64,000 nucleotides of DNA from Hydrogenophaga sp. RAC07. Its GTDB lineage: Bacteria > Pseudomonadota > Gammaproteobacteria > Burkholderiales > Burkholderiaceae_C. The position numbers were made by a program, and so were the translations under genes. Under the pieces are notes generated by a model. That model was not told the origin of the DNA. It ran no database searches and worked only from the letters and a program-made list of their open reading frames with translations. Location of the stretch: NCBI RefSeq assembly GCF_001713375.1, contig NZ_CP016449.1:3100001-3164000 (forward strand), in the 5' to 3' direction. Of this stretch, positions 38,828 through 47,869 are shown piece by piece; position 1 is the first letter of the stretch, and the number at the start of each line of letters is the position of its first letter.

Positions 38828-41542
38828 TCAGATGCGGTGCACACCGCGGTACCGCAGCCACGCCTTCTCGGCCTCCACCGCCACGAACAGGCCCGCCGCC
38901 AGCGCGACGATGACGCCCCAGGTCGGCGCATCCAGCGCGGCGGTGCCGAACAGCTGCTGCATCGGCGGCGCGTAGGTCAGCAGCAGCTGGAGCACCAGCG
39001 TGACCACGCCGGTCCACACCGCCACCGGGTTGCCCAGCAAGGTCTCCCACGTCAAGGCGCTGGCGGTGAAATGCCGCACATTGAAGAGGTAGAAGATTTC
39101 GCCCACCACCATCAGGTTGATGACGGTGGTGCGCGCCATCTCGAGACTGCCACCGCGCGCCAGCTGCCAGTTGAAGACAAGGAACGAGGCGCCCATCAGC
39201 AGCAGGCTCACGAACACCACGCGCGTGAGCATCCAGCGCGTGATGAGGGGCTCGTTCGCCGGTCGCGGCGGGCGTCGCATCACGCCGCGCTCGGCCGGCT
39301 CGAAGGCCAGCGAGATGTCCAGCGTGATGCTGGTCACCATGTTGATCCACAGGATCTGCGCGGCCGTGACCGGCATGGCCAGGCCCGCGAACACCGCGGC
39401 CAGGATCAGCCCGGCCTCGCCGCCGTTGGTGGGCAGCACGAACAGCAGCGACTTCTTGATGTTGTCGAACACGGTGCGGCCTTCGCGCACGGCGGCGGCG
39501 ATGGTGGCGAAGTTGTCGTCGGTGAGCACCAGGTCGGCCGCCTCGCGCGCCGCGTCGGTGCCGCGCTGGCCCATGGCCACGCCGATGTCGGCGGCCTTGA
39601 GTGCGGGCGCGTCGTTCACCCCGTCGCCGGTCATGGCCACCAGCTGGCCCTGCGCCTGCAGCGTGGCCACCAGGCGCAGCTTGTGCTCGGGACTGGCGCG
39701 CGCGACCACGTCGGTCTGCGCGAGCCGTTCTTTCAATGCGTCGTCACCGAGCCGGTCGATCTCGGCGCCGCTCAGCGGCTGGCCATCGCGCAGGCCGATC
39801 GCACGGCCGATCGCCGCGGCCGTCACTGCGTGGTCGCCGGTGATCATCACCACGCGGATGCCGGCGCGCCGACACTCGGCCACCGCATCCACGGCCTCGG
39901 CGCGCGGCGGGTCCATCAGACCCACCAGCCCGAGCAAGGTGAATCGTGGGGTGATGTCGCCCATGGTCAAGGACACCGTGCCCGCCGGCAGGTCGCACTC
40001 GGCCAGCGCCAGCACCCGCTGGCCTTCGGCCGCGGCCCCGTCCATGCGTGCCTGCCAGGCGGCGCTGTCCAGCGGACCACCCCCGGTGTCGTTCACACAC
40101 AGCGAGAGCACGCGCTCGGGCGCGCCCTTGAGCAACACGAACACGCGCCCGGTGTGGTCGTGGTGCAGCGTGGCCATGAAACGGTGTTCGGACTCGAACG
40201 GGATGTCGTCCCGGCGCGGCGTGAGCGTGGCCTCCTGCGCGGGGTCGAGGCCGGCCTTGCGCGCCAGCGACATCAGCGCGCCCTCGGTGGGGTCGCCGGC
40301 CAGCACCCAGCCGGCGGCCGGCGTGTGGTGCAGCTGGGCGTCGTTGCACAGCAGTGCACAACGCGCCAGGCGCTGCAGGCCGTTGTCCTGCATCGCGTCC
40401 AGCGCGGCGCCATCGTGGTGGAACCCACCCTCGGGCGCATAGCCCGCACCGGTCACGTCCAGCGTGCGGCCGGCCAGCATCACGCGCACGACGGTCATCT
40501 CATTGCGGGTCAAGGTTCCGGTCTTGTCGGTGCAGATCACGCTGACCGAACCCAGCGTTTCCACCGCGGGCAGGCGGCGCACCACCGCGCGCTGGCGCGC
40601 CATGGCGGCGGTGCCGATGGCCAGCGTGATGGTGACGATGGCGGGCAGGCCCTCGGGAATGGCGGCCACCGCCAGACCCACCACCGCAAAAAACAGCGCC
40701 AGCGGCGGCAGGCCGCCGATGAAGCTGCCGTAGAGAAAGGTGATGACGCTCACCACACCGATCACCAGCGTGATCCGGCGCGCGAACTGGTCCAGGCGGC
40801 GCGTGAGCGGCGTGGCCAGGTTGTTCAGGTCGGACACCAGCGCACCGATCTTGCCGATCTCGGTCTGGCCCGCGGTGGCCACCACCACGCCGCTGCCCTG
40901 CCCCACCGCCACCGTGGTGCCGGCAAAGGCCATGCAAAGGCGGTCACCCAGCGGCGCGTCCGCCGCCACGGGCGATGCATCCTTCTCGGCAGGCACCGAC
41001 TCGCCGGTGAGCGCCGACTCGTCGATGCGCAGGTTCTTGGTGCGCAGCAGCCGCAGCTCGGCCGGCACGCGCGCCCCCGATTCGAGCAGCACCACGTCGC
41101 CCGGCACCAGATCGGCGGCGTCGATCTCGTGGCGATCTCCTCCGCGCAACACCGTGGCCCGGCTGGCCAGCATGGCACGCACGGCTTCCAGCGCACGCTC
41201 GGCCTTGCCTTCCTGCACAAAACCGATGACGGCGTTGATGACCACCACACCCAGGATCACCGCCGTGTCCAGGTAGTCGCGCAACCAGAAGGTGACCAGC
41301 GCGGCCACGAGCAACACGTAGATCAGCAGGTTGTTGAACTGGCGCAGCACGCGCATCCACACGCCGGGCGGTGCCCCCTGTTCGATGCGGTTGGGGCCAT
41401 GCTGCGCCAGACGCTCGGCGGCCTGCGCGGGAGTGAGGCCGGTGTCGGTGCTGTCCAGCTGCCGCAGCGCCCAGGGGCTCGGTCGCGCATGCCAGGCCTC
41501 GGGGGCCACGGTTGATCGGGAGGGGTCGGGTGCGGGGGCCAT
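38828..41542 (-). CDS. P2-type cation-transporting ATPase
   Basis: The 904-residue product has the layout of a P2 ATPase: cation_ATPase_N, TGES actuator loop (LTGESVPAEK), the PEGLP motif in span M4 (AAIPEGLPAIV), the phosphorylated Asp in DKTGTLT (about residue 338), the TGDGVNDAP hinge and six C-terminal spans. PEGLP fits calcium/manganese or sodium/potassium-like pumps and not the copper CPx type. The ATG at 41542 is chosen; longer starts up to 41590 are possible. It is convergent with the ynj operon, 13 bases apart. Confidence 0.9.
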   Translation of the reverse strand: MAPAPDPSRSTVAPEAWHARPSPWALRQLDSTDTGLTPAQAAERLAQHGPNRIEQGAPPGVWMRVLRQFNNLLIYVLLVAALVTFWLRDYLDTAVILGVVVINAVIGFVQEGKAERALEAVRAMLASRATVLRGGDRHEIDAADLVPGDVVLLESGARVPAELRLLRTKNLRIDESALTGESVPAEKDASPVAADAPLGDRLCMAFAGTTVAVGQGSGVVVATAGQTEIGKIGALVSDLNNLATPLTRRLDQFARRITLVIGVVSVITFLYGSFIGGLPPLALFFAVVGLAVAAIPEGLPAIVTITLAIGTAAMARQRAVVRRLPAVETLGSVSVICTDKTGTLTRNEMTVVRVMLAGRTLDVTGAGYAPEGGFHHDGAALDAMQDNGLQRLARCALLCNDAQLHHTPAAGWVLAGDPTEGALMSLARKAGLDPAQEATLTPRRDDIPFESEHRFMATLHHDHTGRVFVLLKGAPERVLSLCVNDTGGGPLDSAAWQARMDGAAAEGQRVLALAECDLPAGTVSLTMGDITPRFTLLGLVGLMDPPRAEAVDAVAECRRAGIRVVMITGDHAVTAAAIGRAIGLRDGQPLSGAEIDRLGDDALKERLAQTDVVARASPEHKLRLVATLQAQGQLVAMTGDGVNDAPALKAADIGVAMGQRGTDAAREAADLVLTDDNFATIAAAVREGRTVFDNIKKSLLFVLPTNGGEAGLILAAVFAGLAMPVTAAQILWINMVTSITLDISLAFEPAERGVMRRPPRPANEPLITRWMLTRVVFVSLLLMGASFLVFNWQLARGGSLEMARTTVINLMVVGEIFYLFNVRHFTASALTWETLLGNPVAVWTGVVTLVLQLLLTYAPPMQQLFGTAALDAPTWGVIVALAAGLFVAVEAEKAWLRYRGVHRI

Positions 41543-41623
41543 GACAGGACCATAGCCCAGCGCGCTTGCACGCGGCATGACGCGCATCAAGCATTCGCGC
41601 GGCCGGCGCGCAGTGGCCCGGGC

Positions 41624-42991
41624 TCAGTGGCGCTGCACCAGCTCGGTTGGATCGGCCCCGATGCCGTGCTTGTCCATCAGCCGGTACAGCGTCATGCGGG
41701 AGACCCCGAGCTCGCGCGCGGCCAGGGTGACGTTGCTGCCCACGCGCATGAGCACGCGGCAGATCACGTCGCGCTCCGCCGCCGTGCGCGCCTGCCCCAG
41801 GTCGTGGGCCGCCACACCGTCGGCGGGCTGCAGACCCAGGTCGTGCGGGCCGATCCAGCGTTGTTCGGTCATGACCACCGCGCGCTGAACACGGTTGTAG
41901 AGCTCGCGCACATTGCCTGGCCAGGCGTAGACCGCCATGGCCTCCACCGCCTGCCGGCTGAACCCCTCGACGCGGTGGGGACAGTCGGTCGTGCAGGCCT
42001 TGAGGAAGTGCCGGGCCAGCAGCGGCACGTCTTCCATGCGCTGGCGCAGGGGCGGCACCTCGATCGGCAACACGTTGAGTCGGTAAAAAAGGTCTTCCCG
42101 AAAGCGCCCCACCGCCACCGCGTCGGCGAGATTGACGTGGGAGGCGGCGATCACGCGCACGTCCACCGGCGTGCTGCGCACCGCCCCCACGCGTTGGATG
42201 GACTTCTCTTGCAGGAAACGCAGCAGGTTGGCCTGCAGCTCCATGGGCAGATCGCCTATCTCGTCGAGAAAGATGGTGCCGCCATCGGCCGCCTCGATCA
42301 GTCCACGGCGGTCCGTGGTCGCGCCGGTGAAGGCGCCGCGCACGTAGCCAAACAACTCCGACTGGATCAGCGACGCAGCAATGGCGCCACAGTTGACCTC
42401 GACCAGCGGGCCGTCCTTGCGCGACGAGCAGTTGTGGATGGCCTGGGCTGCCAGCTCTTTGCCGGTGCCGCTCTCACCGCAGATCAGCACCGGCGCGCCG
42501 GTCTCGGCCACCTTGCGGATCTGTCGGCGCAGTTTCACCATCGCCTCCGCCTGGCCCACCATGCCCAGGGTGTCGCCGTTGGGCACCGGCGTGCCGGCCT
42601 GGCTGCGCAGCAGCACCCGCTGCTCGGCGTGTTCGAGCATGCGGTCCAGGTCGCGCCATTCCAGCGGCAGCACCTGGTGGTCGAAAAAGCAGCCCAGGAT
42701 CAGCGCGCGAAAGGCGGGCGACTCCAGATCGCCCGGGCTGCACAGGGCCACCCATTCGGTGGGCGACGACGCATGCACACAGGCCTCCACCTCGGCCACG
42801 CCGGCGGCATCCAGCGTGGGCGTGGTCCCGGCCACCAGCACCGCCACCCCGAACCGGCGCATGGCCAGCTGGCGTCTTGCGGCGCAGACCTCCACGCAAC
42901 GGGTCACGAGCCATCCTGTGCGCTGCAGGTGGTCCTCCACCGCCCCTGTCTCGGTGCCCAGGCCCAGACAGAGGATCTTGCGCGCGAACAT
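41624..42991 (-). CDS. VpsR-like sigma-54-dependent activator
   Basis: The 455-residue product has an N-terminal VpsR-type atypical receiver domain (about 1-140, with FFDHQVLPLEWRDLDRML) that lacks a clear phospho-aspartate, a central AAA+ domain with GESGTGKE, the sigma-54 contact loop GAFTGA and DEIGDLP, and a C-terminal Fis-type helix-turn-helix (NVTLAARELGVSRMTLYRLM). VpsR proteins respond to cyclic di-GMP in biofilm control. It is the last gene of the amyloid locus, 13 bases after the porin gene, so it probably activates the sigma-54 promoter at the head of that locus. Confidence 0.88.
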   Translation of the reverse strand: MFARKILCLGLGTETGAVEDHLQRTGWLVTRCVEVCAARRQLAMRRFGVAVLVAGTTPTLDAAGVAEVEACVHASSPTEWVALCSPGDLESPAFRALILGCFFDHQVLPLEWRDLDRMLEHAEQRVLLRSQAGTPVPNGDTLGMVGQAEAMVKLRRQIRKVAETGAPVLICGESGTGKELAAQAIHNCSSRKDGPLVEVNCGAIAASLIQSELFGYVRGAFTGATTDRRGLIEAADGGTIFLDEIGDLPMELQANLLRFLQEKSIQRVGAVRSTPVDVRVIAASHVNLADAVAVGRFREDLFYRLNVLPIEVPPLRQRMEDVPLLARHFLKACTTDCPHRVEGFSRQAVEAMAVYAWPGNVRELYNRVQRAVVMTEQRWIGPHDLGLQPADGVAAHDLGQARTAAERDVICRVLMRVGSNVTLAARELGVSRMTLYRLMDKHGIGADPTELVQRH

Positions 42992-43004
42992 GACCGGGGC
43001 TTTC

Positions 43005-44318
43005 TCAGAACGACATCGGCAGACGCACGCTGAGCGTGAGGTCGGGTGTGTCGCGCGTGAGCCCCGCGCCCACCGTGACATTCAGGGTGGTCTTCGGGCT
43101 GTAGCGGTACGAATAGCCCATGAGCAGCGACGACAGCTGGGTGCGCACCGACGACGGCACGGTCACACCGTTCTGTTTGGTGCGTCCGACCGAGTTCAGG
43201 TCCACCCCCATGCTGAACGACGAACGCTCGTTGAGCGCCAGACCCATGCCGAAATTGATGCCCCAGACATTGCCCGGTTTGACCGAGCCGATGGACTCGA
43301 ACTGGCCGTTGAGCACCTGGCGGCTCAGGTTGCTGCGGCCGAAATTGTGGGTGTAGCTGACGCCGCCAAAGAACACGGCGGGGTCGGACGGGAACAGCCA
43401 GGTGATCGCGGGCTGCAACGAATAGAAGCCCGAGCCGGTGGGCAGGTCCAGCGGCAGGCCGGTGCCGGTGGTGTTGCCTTCGCAGCGGGTCACACAGTCG
43501 GTGACCACCTCGAACGGGTCCTTGCCGGTGCGGGTCTTGAAGCGCAGCGAACCGATGAGGAAGGGCTCGTCCGCCTGCGGCTGGTTGAGCTGGTAGCGGG
43601 CCGCGAGTTCGATGTCGCCGATGGCGTTGCCGCTCGCGTTGAAGGCCCGCTCGGAGGCGGTGCCGGTGAAGATTTCGCGGCTGATGGAGTCGTCCGAGCG
43701 GATCACGTAGGGCAACTTCGCCTCCACCTCCAGGCGGCGGGTCAAGCCCCAGCGGCCGGTCAGCGCTGCGGTCAGGGTGCTGCGCTTGACTTCGCGCACA
43801 TCGATCAGGCCGATCAGCAGCGCCGGGATGACGGTGTAGCCCACCAGGGCCACGCGGTTGCTCGACGAGTAGCCGTACTGGATGGAGGGCTCCAGCACGT
43901 AGTGACCCGGCTGCGTGAGGATGCCGGGCTGGTCGAAGATGGGCGCCACCACCGGGGGCTGCGGGTCGCCCTGCGGAGCCGCACCCACCCGCACCGGGCG
44001 GCCCGCGTCACCAACGGGCGCGGCGGGCGGCGGAGGTGGTGCCGCCGCTGCCGCGGCGGTGGCGGCTTGCGCGTCGCGTACGGCCTGCTGCGTCAGCGCA
44101 CGCTCCAGTTCCTGCTGCCGGGCCGTCTGCTCACGCAGTTGCTCGCGCATCGCATCCAGCTGGCGACCCTGCTCCACCACCTGCTGTTCAAGCGCCTCCA
44201 CGCGCTGGGCCGCGCTCTTGCGGGCCGGCACACCCTGGGCCTGCGCCAGGGCACTGGACAGGACAAGGACCGAACCGGTCACCGCCCCCCATGACCGATG
44301 CGAACTGAAGCTTTTCAT
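43005..44318 (-). CDS. fapF: FapF-like outer-membrane porin
   Basis: The 437-residue product has a signal peptide, a coiled coil at about residues 30-75 (VEALEQQVVEQGRQLDAM), a proline and alanine linker, and a long beta-barrel region with alternating strands ending in a terminal Phe (LPMSF), typical of outer-membrane proteins. FapF of Pseudomonas exports amyloid subunits through a trimeric barrel gated by a coiled coil; the same layout is seen here. A GGGGGG stretch precedes the ATG at 44318. Identity is inferred from architecture and from the FapD gene nearby. Confidence 0.7.
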   Translation of the reverse strand: MKSFSSHRSWGAVTGSVLVLSSALAQAQGVPARKSAAQRVEALEQQVVEQGRQLDAMREQLREQTARQQELERALTQQAVRDAQAATAAAAAAPPPPPAAPVGDAGRPVRVGAAPQGDPQPPVVAPIFDQPGILTQPGHYVLEPSIQYGYSSSNRVALVGYTVIPALLIGLIDVREVKRSTLTAALTGRWGLTRRLEVEAKLPYVIRSDDSISREIFTGTASERAFNASGNAIGDIELAARYQLNQPQADEPFLIGSLRFKTRTGKDPFEVVTDCVTRCEGNTTGTGLPLDLPTGSGFYSLQPAITWLFPSDPAVFFGGVSYTHNFGRSNLSRQVLNGQFESIGSVKPGNVWGINFGMGLALNERSSFSMGVDLNSVGRTKQNGVTVPSSVRTQLSSLLMGYSYRYSPKTTLNVTVGAGLTRDTPDLTLSVRLPMSF

Positions 44319-44417
44319 TCTGTCGCCCCCCAAAAACGCCGCAACGCTTCGTCGCATCGGACGCTGTCGTCGTGGCCATCGCGGTACCGGCATCGTGCGA
44401 CCGGTCCGGGGGGAGCC

Positions 44418-44435
44418 GATTGAGCATGCTCAATC
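44418..44435. promoter_or_regulatory. 18-bp perfect palindrome before the porin gene
   Basis: GATTGAGCATGCTCAATC is a perfect palindrome in the 209-base gap between the FapE-like and FapF-like genes, 100 bases before the porin start. It differs from the palindromes upstream of the operon. It may be an operator for an internal promoter of the porin and regulator genes. Confidence 0.5.
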
Positions 44436-44527
44436 ACACACAAACCTGGTTCGTTCGGTGCCAGCACGTGGCGCCGACCACCCGCCGACACCTCGGCGCA
44501 ACCGGTGGCCACCGCCACGGGCGGCCC

Positions 44528-45142
44528 TCAGTGTTGTCCGACGCTCTGGCGGATCGCCTCGGACAGGCTGCTGTGCAGGCTTGCCAGCCTCAACATGCCC
44601 AGGCTGTTGCTGCTCGCGCTGATGATGGTCTGGTGCAGGATCTGCTGGTTGTTCAGCGTGTTCTGGATCACCGTGCCGCTGACCGTGCCCACGATGGAGC
44701 TGGTGGTGGCGGCGCCGCTGCCGCTGCCGCTGCCGTTGGCGGTGGCGGTGGTCGTGGCTGGCGGACGGGGAGCGGGCGCAGTACCGGACACAAAGGTGTT
44801 GCCCGGCCCGTTCTGCACCAGTGTGAGCGACTGCAGCTCCTCGCGCAGGCGCGATGCCCAGGCCGGTGTGATGTCGGCCATGCGCGTGATGTTGAGCACG
44901 GTCTCGGTGATCAGTTGGCCGTTGATGAACACCGAGCGCGTGATGCCGAACGACACCTCCAGGCCCCCGCCGAAGGAGAAGCCGCCACGCTGTCGGTCCA
45001 GCGTGCGGTCGCTCACGGCCTGCCAGACCTGGGTGGTTGGTGCGGCCTGCACCAGGTCCGTCCAGGCGCCCAGCAGGCACACGACAAGAACCCCGAGCCG
45101 GGCCGTTGCCCGCCTGCCGCTGGGGAGAAGTGAGGGTTTCAT
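44528..45142 (-). CDS. fapE: FapE-like secreted protein
   Basis: The 204-residue product has a signal peptide (residues about 10-33), a middle part with GGFSFGGGLEVSFGITRSVF, a serine/glycine/threonine linker and a C-terminal repeat-like region (VIQNTLNNQQILHQTIISAS) rich in asparagine and glutamine. Size, export signal and position after FapD and before FapF match FapE, which is co-secreted with the amyloid in Pseudomonas. The ATG overlaps the FapD stop (ATGA) and has GGGAGA before it. Confidence 0.6.
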   Translation of the reverse strand: MKPSLLPSGRRATARLGVLVVCLLGAWTDLVQAAPTTQVWQAVSDRTLDRQRGGFSFGGGLEVSFGITRSVFINGQLITETVLNITRMADITPAWASRLREELQSLTLVQNGPGNTFVSGTAPAPRPPATTTATANGSGSGSGAATTSSIVGTVSGTVIQNTLNNQQILHQTIISASSNSLGMLRLASLHSSLSEAIRQSVGQH

Positions 45143-45822
45143 CAGAAGTCTCCCGGTCCGTGCCTGGGCAGGCCCGGACCCCCGAGGCCGGCGCGGGTCG
45201 CGTCGCTGCCCAGGGGCGCGCGCGGCGCCACGCGCCAGTCGGCGGCGAGGTTGAAGCGTGCCTGCTCCATGCGGTTGTGAATGACGAACAGCAGCTTGCT
45301 CTGCCACTGCGACTCGAATTCGGCGAGCGGCACGGCGCGCGTGCCTTGCGAGGGATCGCCCAGGAGCACGCGCTGGCCCTGCAAACCCTTGACCACGACG
45401 AAGTGCTGGTAGCCGTTGCGGTTGATCAGCACGATGGCGGGCACACGCGCTTCCAGCAGTTTGCCCAGAGGCTGCTCGAAACCATCGGCTTCGAAGCCCA
45501 GGGTGGCCAGGAAACGTTTCATGTCCAGCAGAGAAAAGCCCTCGCGCTGGATCTTGGACCGGTCGCCCTGTGCATACATGCGCGAGAACACGGTCTGCTC
45601 GTCGATCGGGGTGTTGTAGTGGTGGGTCAGCAGCGTGGCAATGGCCGCCGATCCGCAACTGAAATCGTATTGCTGCAGCAACGTGCCGGCCAGGCGCGCC
45701 TGGCGGATGCTGGTCAGGGGCAGGTTCACGTCGCCCGCGCCGGTGGCGGGGATGTTCGCGGTCTGCGCACCCACCGCAGTGGCGGCGCACAGCAGCGCGA
45801 GAAACAGCGGACGCAGTGGCAT
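45142..45822 (-). CDS. fapD: FapD-type C39 cysteine peptidase
   Basis: The 226-residue product has a signal peptide and a C39 peptidase domain with catalytic Cys56 (YDFSCGSAA), His140 (NGYQHFVVVKG) and Asp156 (LLGDPSQG). The segments YDFSCGSAAIATLLTHHY and EGFSLLDMK closely match FapD of the Pseudomonas Fap system, where the enzyme is required for amyloid processing or export. It is the most diagnostic gene of this locus. Confidence 0.85.
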   Translation of the reverse strand: MPLRPLFLALLCAATAVGAQTANIPATGAGDVNLPLTSIRQARLAGTLLQQYDFSCGSAAIATLLTHHYNTPIDEQTVFSRMYAQGDRSKIQREGFSLLDMKRFLATLGFEADGFEQPLGKLLEARVPAIVLINRNGYQHFVVVKGLQGQRVLLGDPSQGTRAVPLAEFESQWQSKLLFVIHNRMEQARFNLAADWRVAPRAPLGSDATRAGLGGPGLPRHGPGDF

Positions 45823-45836
45823 GGTGGAGGCCCGGT

Positions 45837-46199
45837 TCAGTTCATCTGCAGGTTCAGGATCACGGCGCTCTGGATGAGCACGTTGGCGCCCGAGTTCTGA
45901 ATCACCACCGGCATGCCGCTCATGTTGGCGAAGGCGCCCGCGCTGATGGCGTTGTCGCCGGTGTTGACGTTGTGTGCCGAGTTGTCGGCGGTGGTGCCGG
46001 TCAGCGTCATGTTGTTGCGCACCTGGGTGCTGCCGCCGCGCTGGCCGGCGAGGGTGGCCGCATCAACCGCCTGGGCCGGGAAGCCGGACGAGGTGGACAG
46101 GGGGGGTGCCGCGCGGGCGGTTTGGGCGTGCACCAGCGGCGTGAGCAAGCCCGTGCCCAGCAGGCACACCGCCATGCACAGCAAACGGTTCGGGATCAT
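45837..46199 (-). CDS. Small secreted protein with Fap-like C-terminus
   Basis: The 120-residue product has a signal peptide (about residues 1-26), DAATLAGQRGG, and a C-terminal region (NAISAGAFANMSGMPVVIQN, then VLIQSAVILNLQMN) that resembles the C-terminus of the large glycine-rich protein encoded upstream. GGAGGG precedes the ATG at 46199. Position suggests FapA, a chaperone, or FapB, the minor subunit; its similarity to the main subunit favours a FapB-like nucleator. Confidence 0.6.
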   Translation of the reverse strand: MIPNRLLCMAVCLLGTGLLTPLVHAQTARAAPPLSTSSGFPAQAVDAATLAGQRGGSTQVRNNMTLTGTTADNSAHNVNTGDNAISAGAFANMSGMPVVIQNSGANVLIQSAVILNLQMN

Positions 46200-46285
46200 G
46201 GTGAGCCCTCCGTGGTCGGGGTGGTGAGGGACGGCACCGCGCGGCCTGCCTGGCAGGCCAGCCACGCGGTGTGATCGGTCTGCGA

Positions 46286-47458
46286 TCAGTTGCCCACGGC
46301 CAGGTTGGCCTGCACGTTCACGCTCTGCTGCACCAGTGCGGCGATGCCGCTGTTCTGGCTGGCGACCATGATGCCCGCGGCCGACTGGCCAACGCTGGTC
46401 ATGGTGTTGGCCATGCTGAAGGTGCCGGCGTTCACGTTGTTCGAGCCGCCCGCGCCACCACTGCCACCCGCGCCGTTGCCGCCGGTGCCGCCGTTGGCGG
46501 TGACGGTTCCACCGCTGCCGGCGCCGCCGGTGCCGCCCGTGCCACTGCCACCAGAGCCCCCGTTGCCGGCGGCGTTGGAGCCGTTGCTGGCGCTGCCGTT
46601 GGTGGCGCTGCCGTTGTTGGCCGAGCCACCGGCGCCCCCATTGCCGGCGCCCGCGTTGCGGGTGCCACCACCACCGGTGGAGCTGGCCGTGCCGCCGGTG
46701 CCGGTGCCGCTGCCGGCACCCGCCGTGCCGGACGTGCCACCCGCACCGGAATCACCCGCGTCGTATTCGCGGCCGCCGTTGGCCGAGCCGCTGCTGCCCC
46801 CAGGGCCTTTGCCGCTGCCGTTGGCCGAGGCCGAGCCGCCACTGTCGCCACCGTTGGCGCCACCGCCGTAGCCCTTGCCACCAAAACCGGCCTTGGCGCT
46901 GCCGTTGCTGGCTCCGCCGTTGGAGGCGTCGCCATTGGACGCATCGCCACCGGCCGCACCCACGGCACCCACACCGCCAGCGCCGCTGCCCCCGGTGCCC
47001 GAGCCGCTGGCGCTGCCGCCATAGCCTTTGCCACCGTAGCCCCCATAGGCTTTCCCGCCATTGGCGTCACCCGTGTTGTAGGCGCTGTTGCCCAGGCCCA
47101 TCACCTTGTTGCCGGTGACCATGCCGTGCAGGCTGCTGGTGGCTTTCGCCGTGGTCACGTTGAACGCGTTGCTGAAGCTGCTGGTCGAGCCGTTGTTCAG
47201 CGCCACCGACCGGTCACCGATGGCTTTGGCAGAACCCGACCGCTTGTTCACACTGCTGTCGGTGTCTGTGTTCGTGCTGGTGTGCGAGTGCGTTTTCGTG
47301 TTGGTGCTGCTGTCCGTGTTGGTGACCGTTTTCGTGCTGGTGCTGGTGCTGGTGGCGGTGCTGCCGTCGTCGACTTTCTGATGGGTGGTGTTGGCCTGCG
47401 CCACGCCGCTGATGCCGAACGCCACGGCCATGGCCGAGGCCAAGAGTGTTGTCTTCAT
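46286..47458 (-). CDS. Glycine-rich secreted protein, candidate major amyloid subunit
   Basis: The 390-residue product has a signal peptide (residues 1-22, MAVAFGISGVAQA), a Thr/Ser/Asp-rich stretch (about 28-75), a Fap-like region with AIGDRSVALNNGS, then about 220 residues of glycine-, serine- and asparagine-rich low complexity (GGKGYGG and GGAGSGG type units), and a C-terminal segment with FSMANTMTSVGQ and IMVASQNSGIAALVQQSVNV. GGAGG precedes the ATG. By position it is the first gene of the operon and the likely fibre subunit. The glycine-rich middle is unlike the Q/N repeats of Pseudomonas FapC. Confidence 0.65.
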   Translation of the reverse strand: MKTTLLASAMAVAFGISGVAQANTTHQKVDDGSTATSTSTSTKTVTNTDSSTNTKTHSHTSTNTDTDSSVNKRSGSAKAIGDRSVALNNGSTSSFSNAFNVTTAKATSSLHGMVTGNKVMGLGNSAYNTGDANGGKAYGGYGGKGYGGSASGSGTGGSGAGGVGAVGAAGGDASNGDASNGGASNGSAKAGFGGKGYGGGANGGDSGGSASANGSGKGPGGSSGSANGGREYDAGDSGAGGTSGTAGAGSGTGTGGTASSTGGGGTRNAGAGNGGAGGSANNGSATNGSASNGSNAAGNGGSGGSGTGGTGGAGSGGTVTANGGTGGNGAGGSGGAGGSNNVNAGTFSMANTMTSVGQSAAGIMVASQNSGIAALVQQSVNVQANLAVGN

Positions 47459-47528
47459 AAATCCTCCAATGAGTTGATGGGACCGGGAACAGGGTTGAGT
47501 TGCGCAGGCGCAAATCGCAGGCTGCTTT

Positions 47529-47543
47529 GCAACTTCGGTGCCA
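47529..47543 (-). promoter_or_regulatory. Sigma-54 promoter of the amyloid operon
   Basis: On the minus strand the sequence reads TTGGCAC-CGAAG-TTGCAA, matching the consensus TGGCAC-N5-TTGC exactly, with the -24 element at 47538-47543 and the -12 element at 47529-47532. It lies 71 bases before the start codon of the glycine-rich protein. It fits the VpsR-like sigma-54 activator encoded at the end of the operon. Confidence 0.8.
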
Positions 47544-47653
47544 AACGGCAACTGACCGACGACAAAAGCGCGTCCTCACAGGAGAAACCGGGCTGCCGAA
47601 GGCCACGGCACACCCCACAACTGGGGGAGGCGACTCAGACGCCTTGCATCAAC

Positions 47654-47671
47654 TGTCACAAGGCGTTGACG
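47654..47671. promoter_or_regulatory. Possible third, degenerate activator site
   Basis: TGTCACA followed by a partly matching second half agrees with the 18-bp palindrome consensus at 12 of 18 positions. It lies between the sigma-54 promoter and the two better sites. Confidence 0.3.
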
Positions 47672-47765
47672 CCCGCGCTGAGGGACCGGGGGGCACGGCG
47701 CGGTGCACACCCATGGCCATCGTGCGGTGGCCCGGCAAAACACGCCGGGCGCACGGGCGGCAGGG

Positions 47766-47783
47766 TGTCACACCGGTGCGACA
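47766..47783. promoter_or_regulatory. Candidate activator palindrome, promoter-proximal
   Basis: TGTCACACCGGTGCGACA is an 18-bp inverted repeat with one mismatched pair. It lies about 225 bases upstream of the sigma-54 promoter, a normal distance for an enhancer-like activator site. Confidence 0.55.
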
Positions 47784-47869
47784 CAGCTCAGCGCTGGCTG
47801 CGTGGCCGCGTGGGCAAGGCGCGCGGGATTTTCATGGGGAATCGGCCGTTCAACGGTGGGGGAACGGAC

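Noticed and set aside
44440..44470. Second sigma-54 promoter before the porin gene
   Set aside because: A CTGGCAC -24-like element is present on the minus strand but no TTGC occurs at the required distance.
46286..47458. Plus-strand proline/alanine-rich frames opposite the glycine-rich gene
   Set aside because: They are complementary images of the glycine repeats; the minus strand has the signal peptide, ribosome site and operon context.
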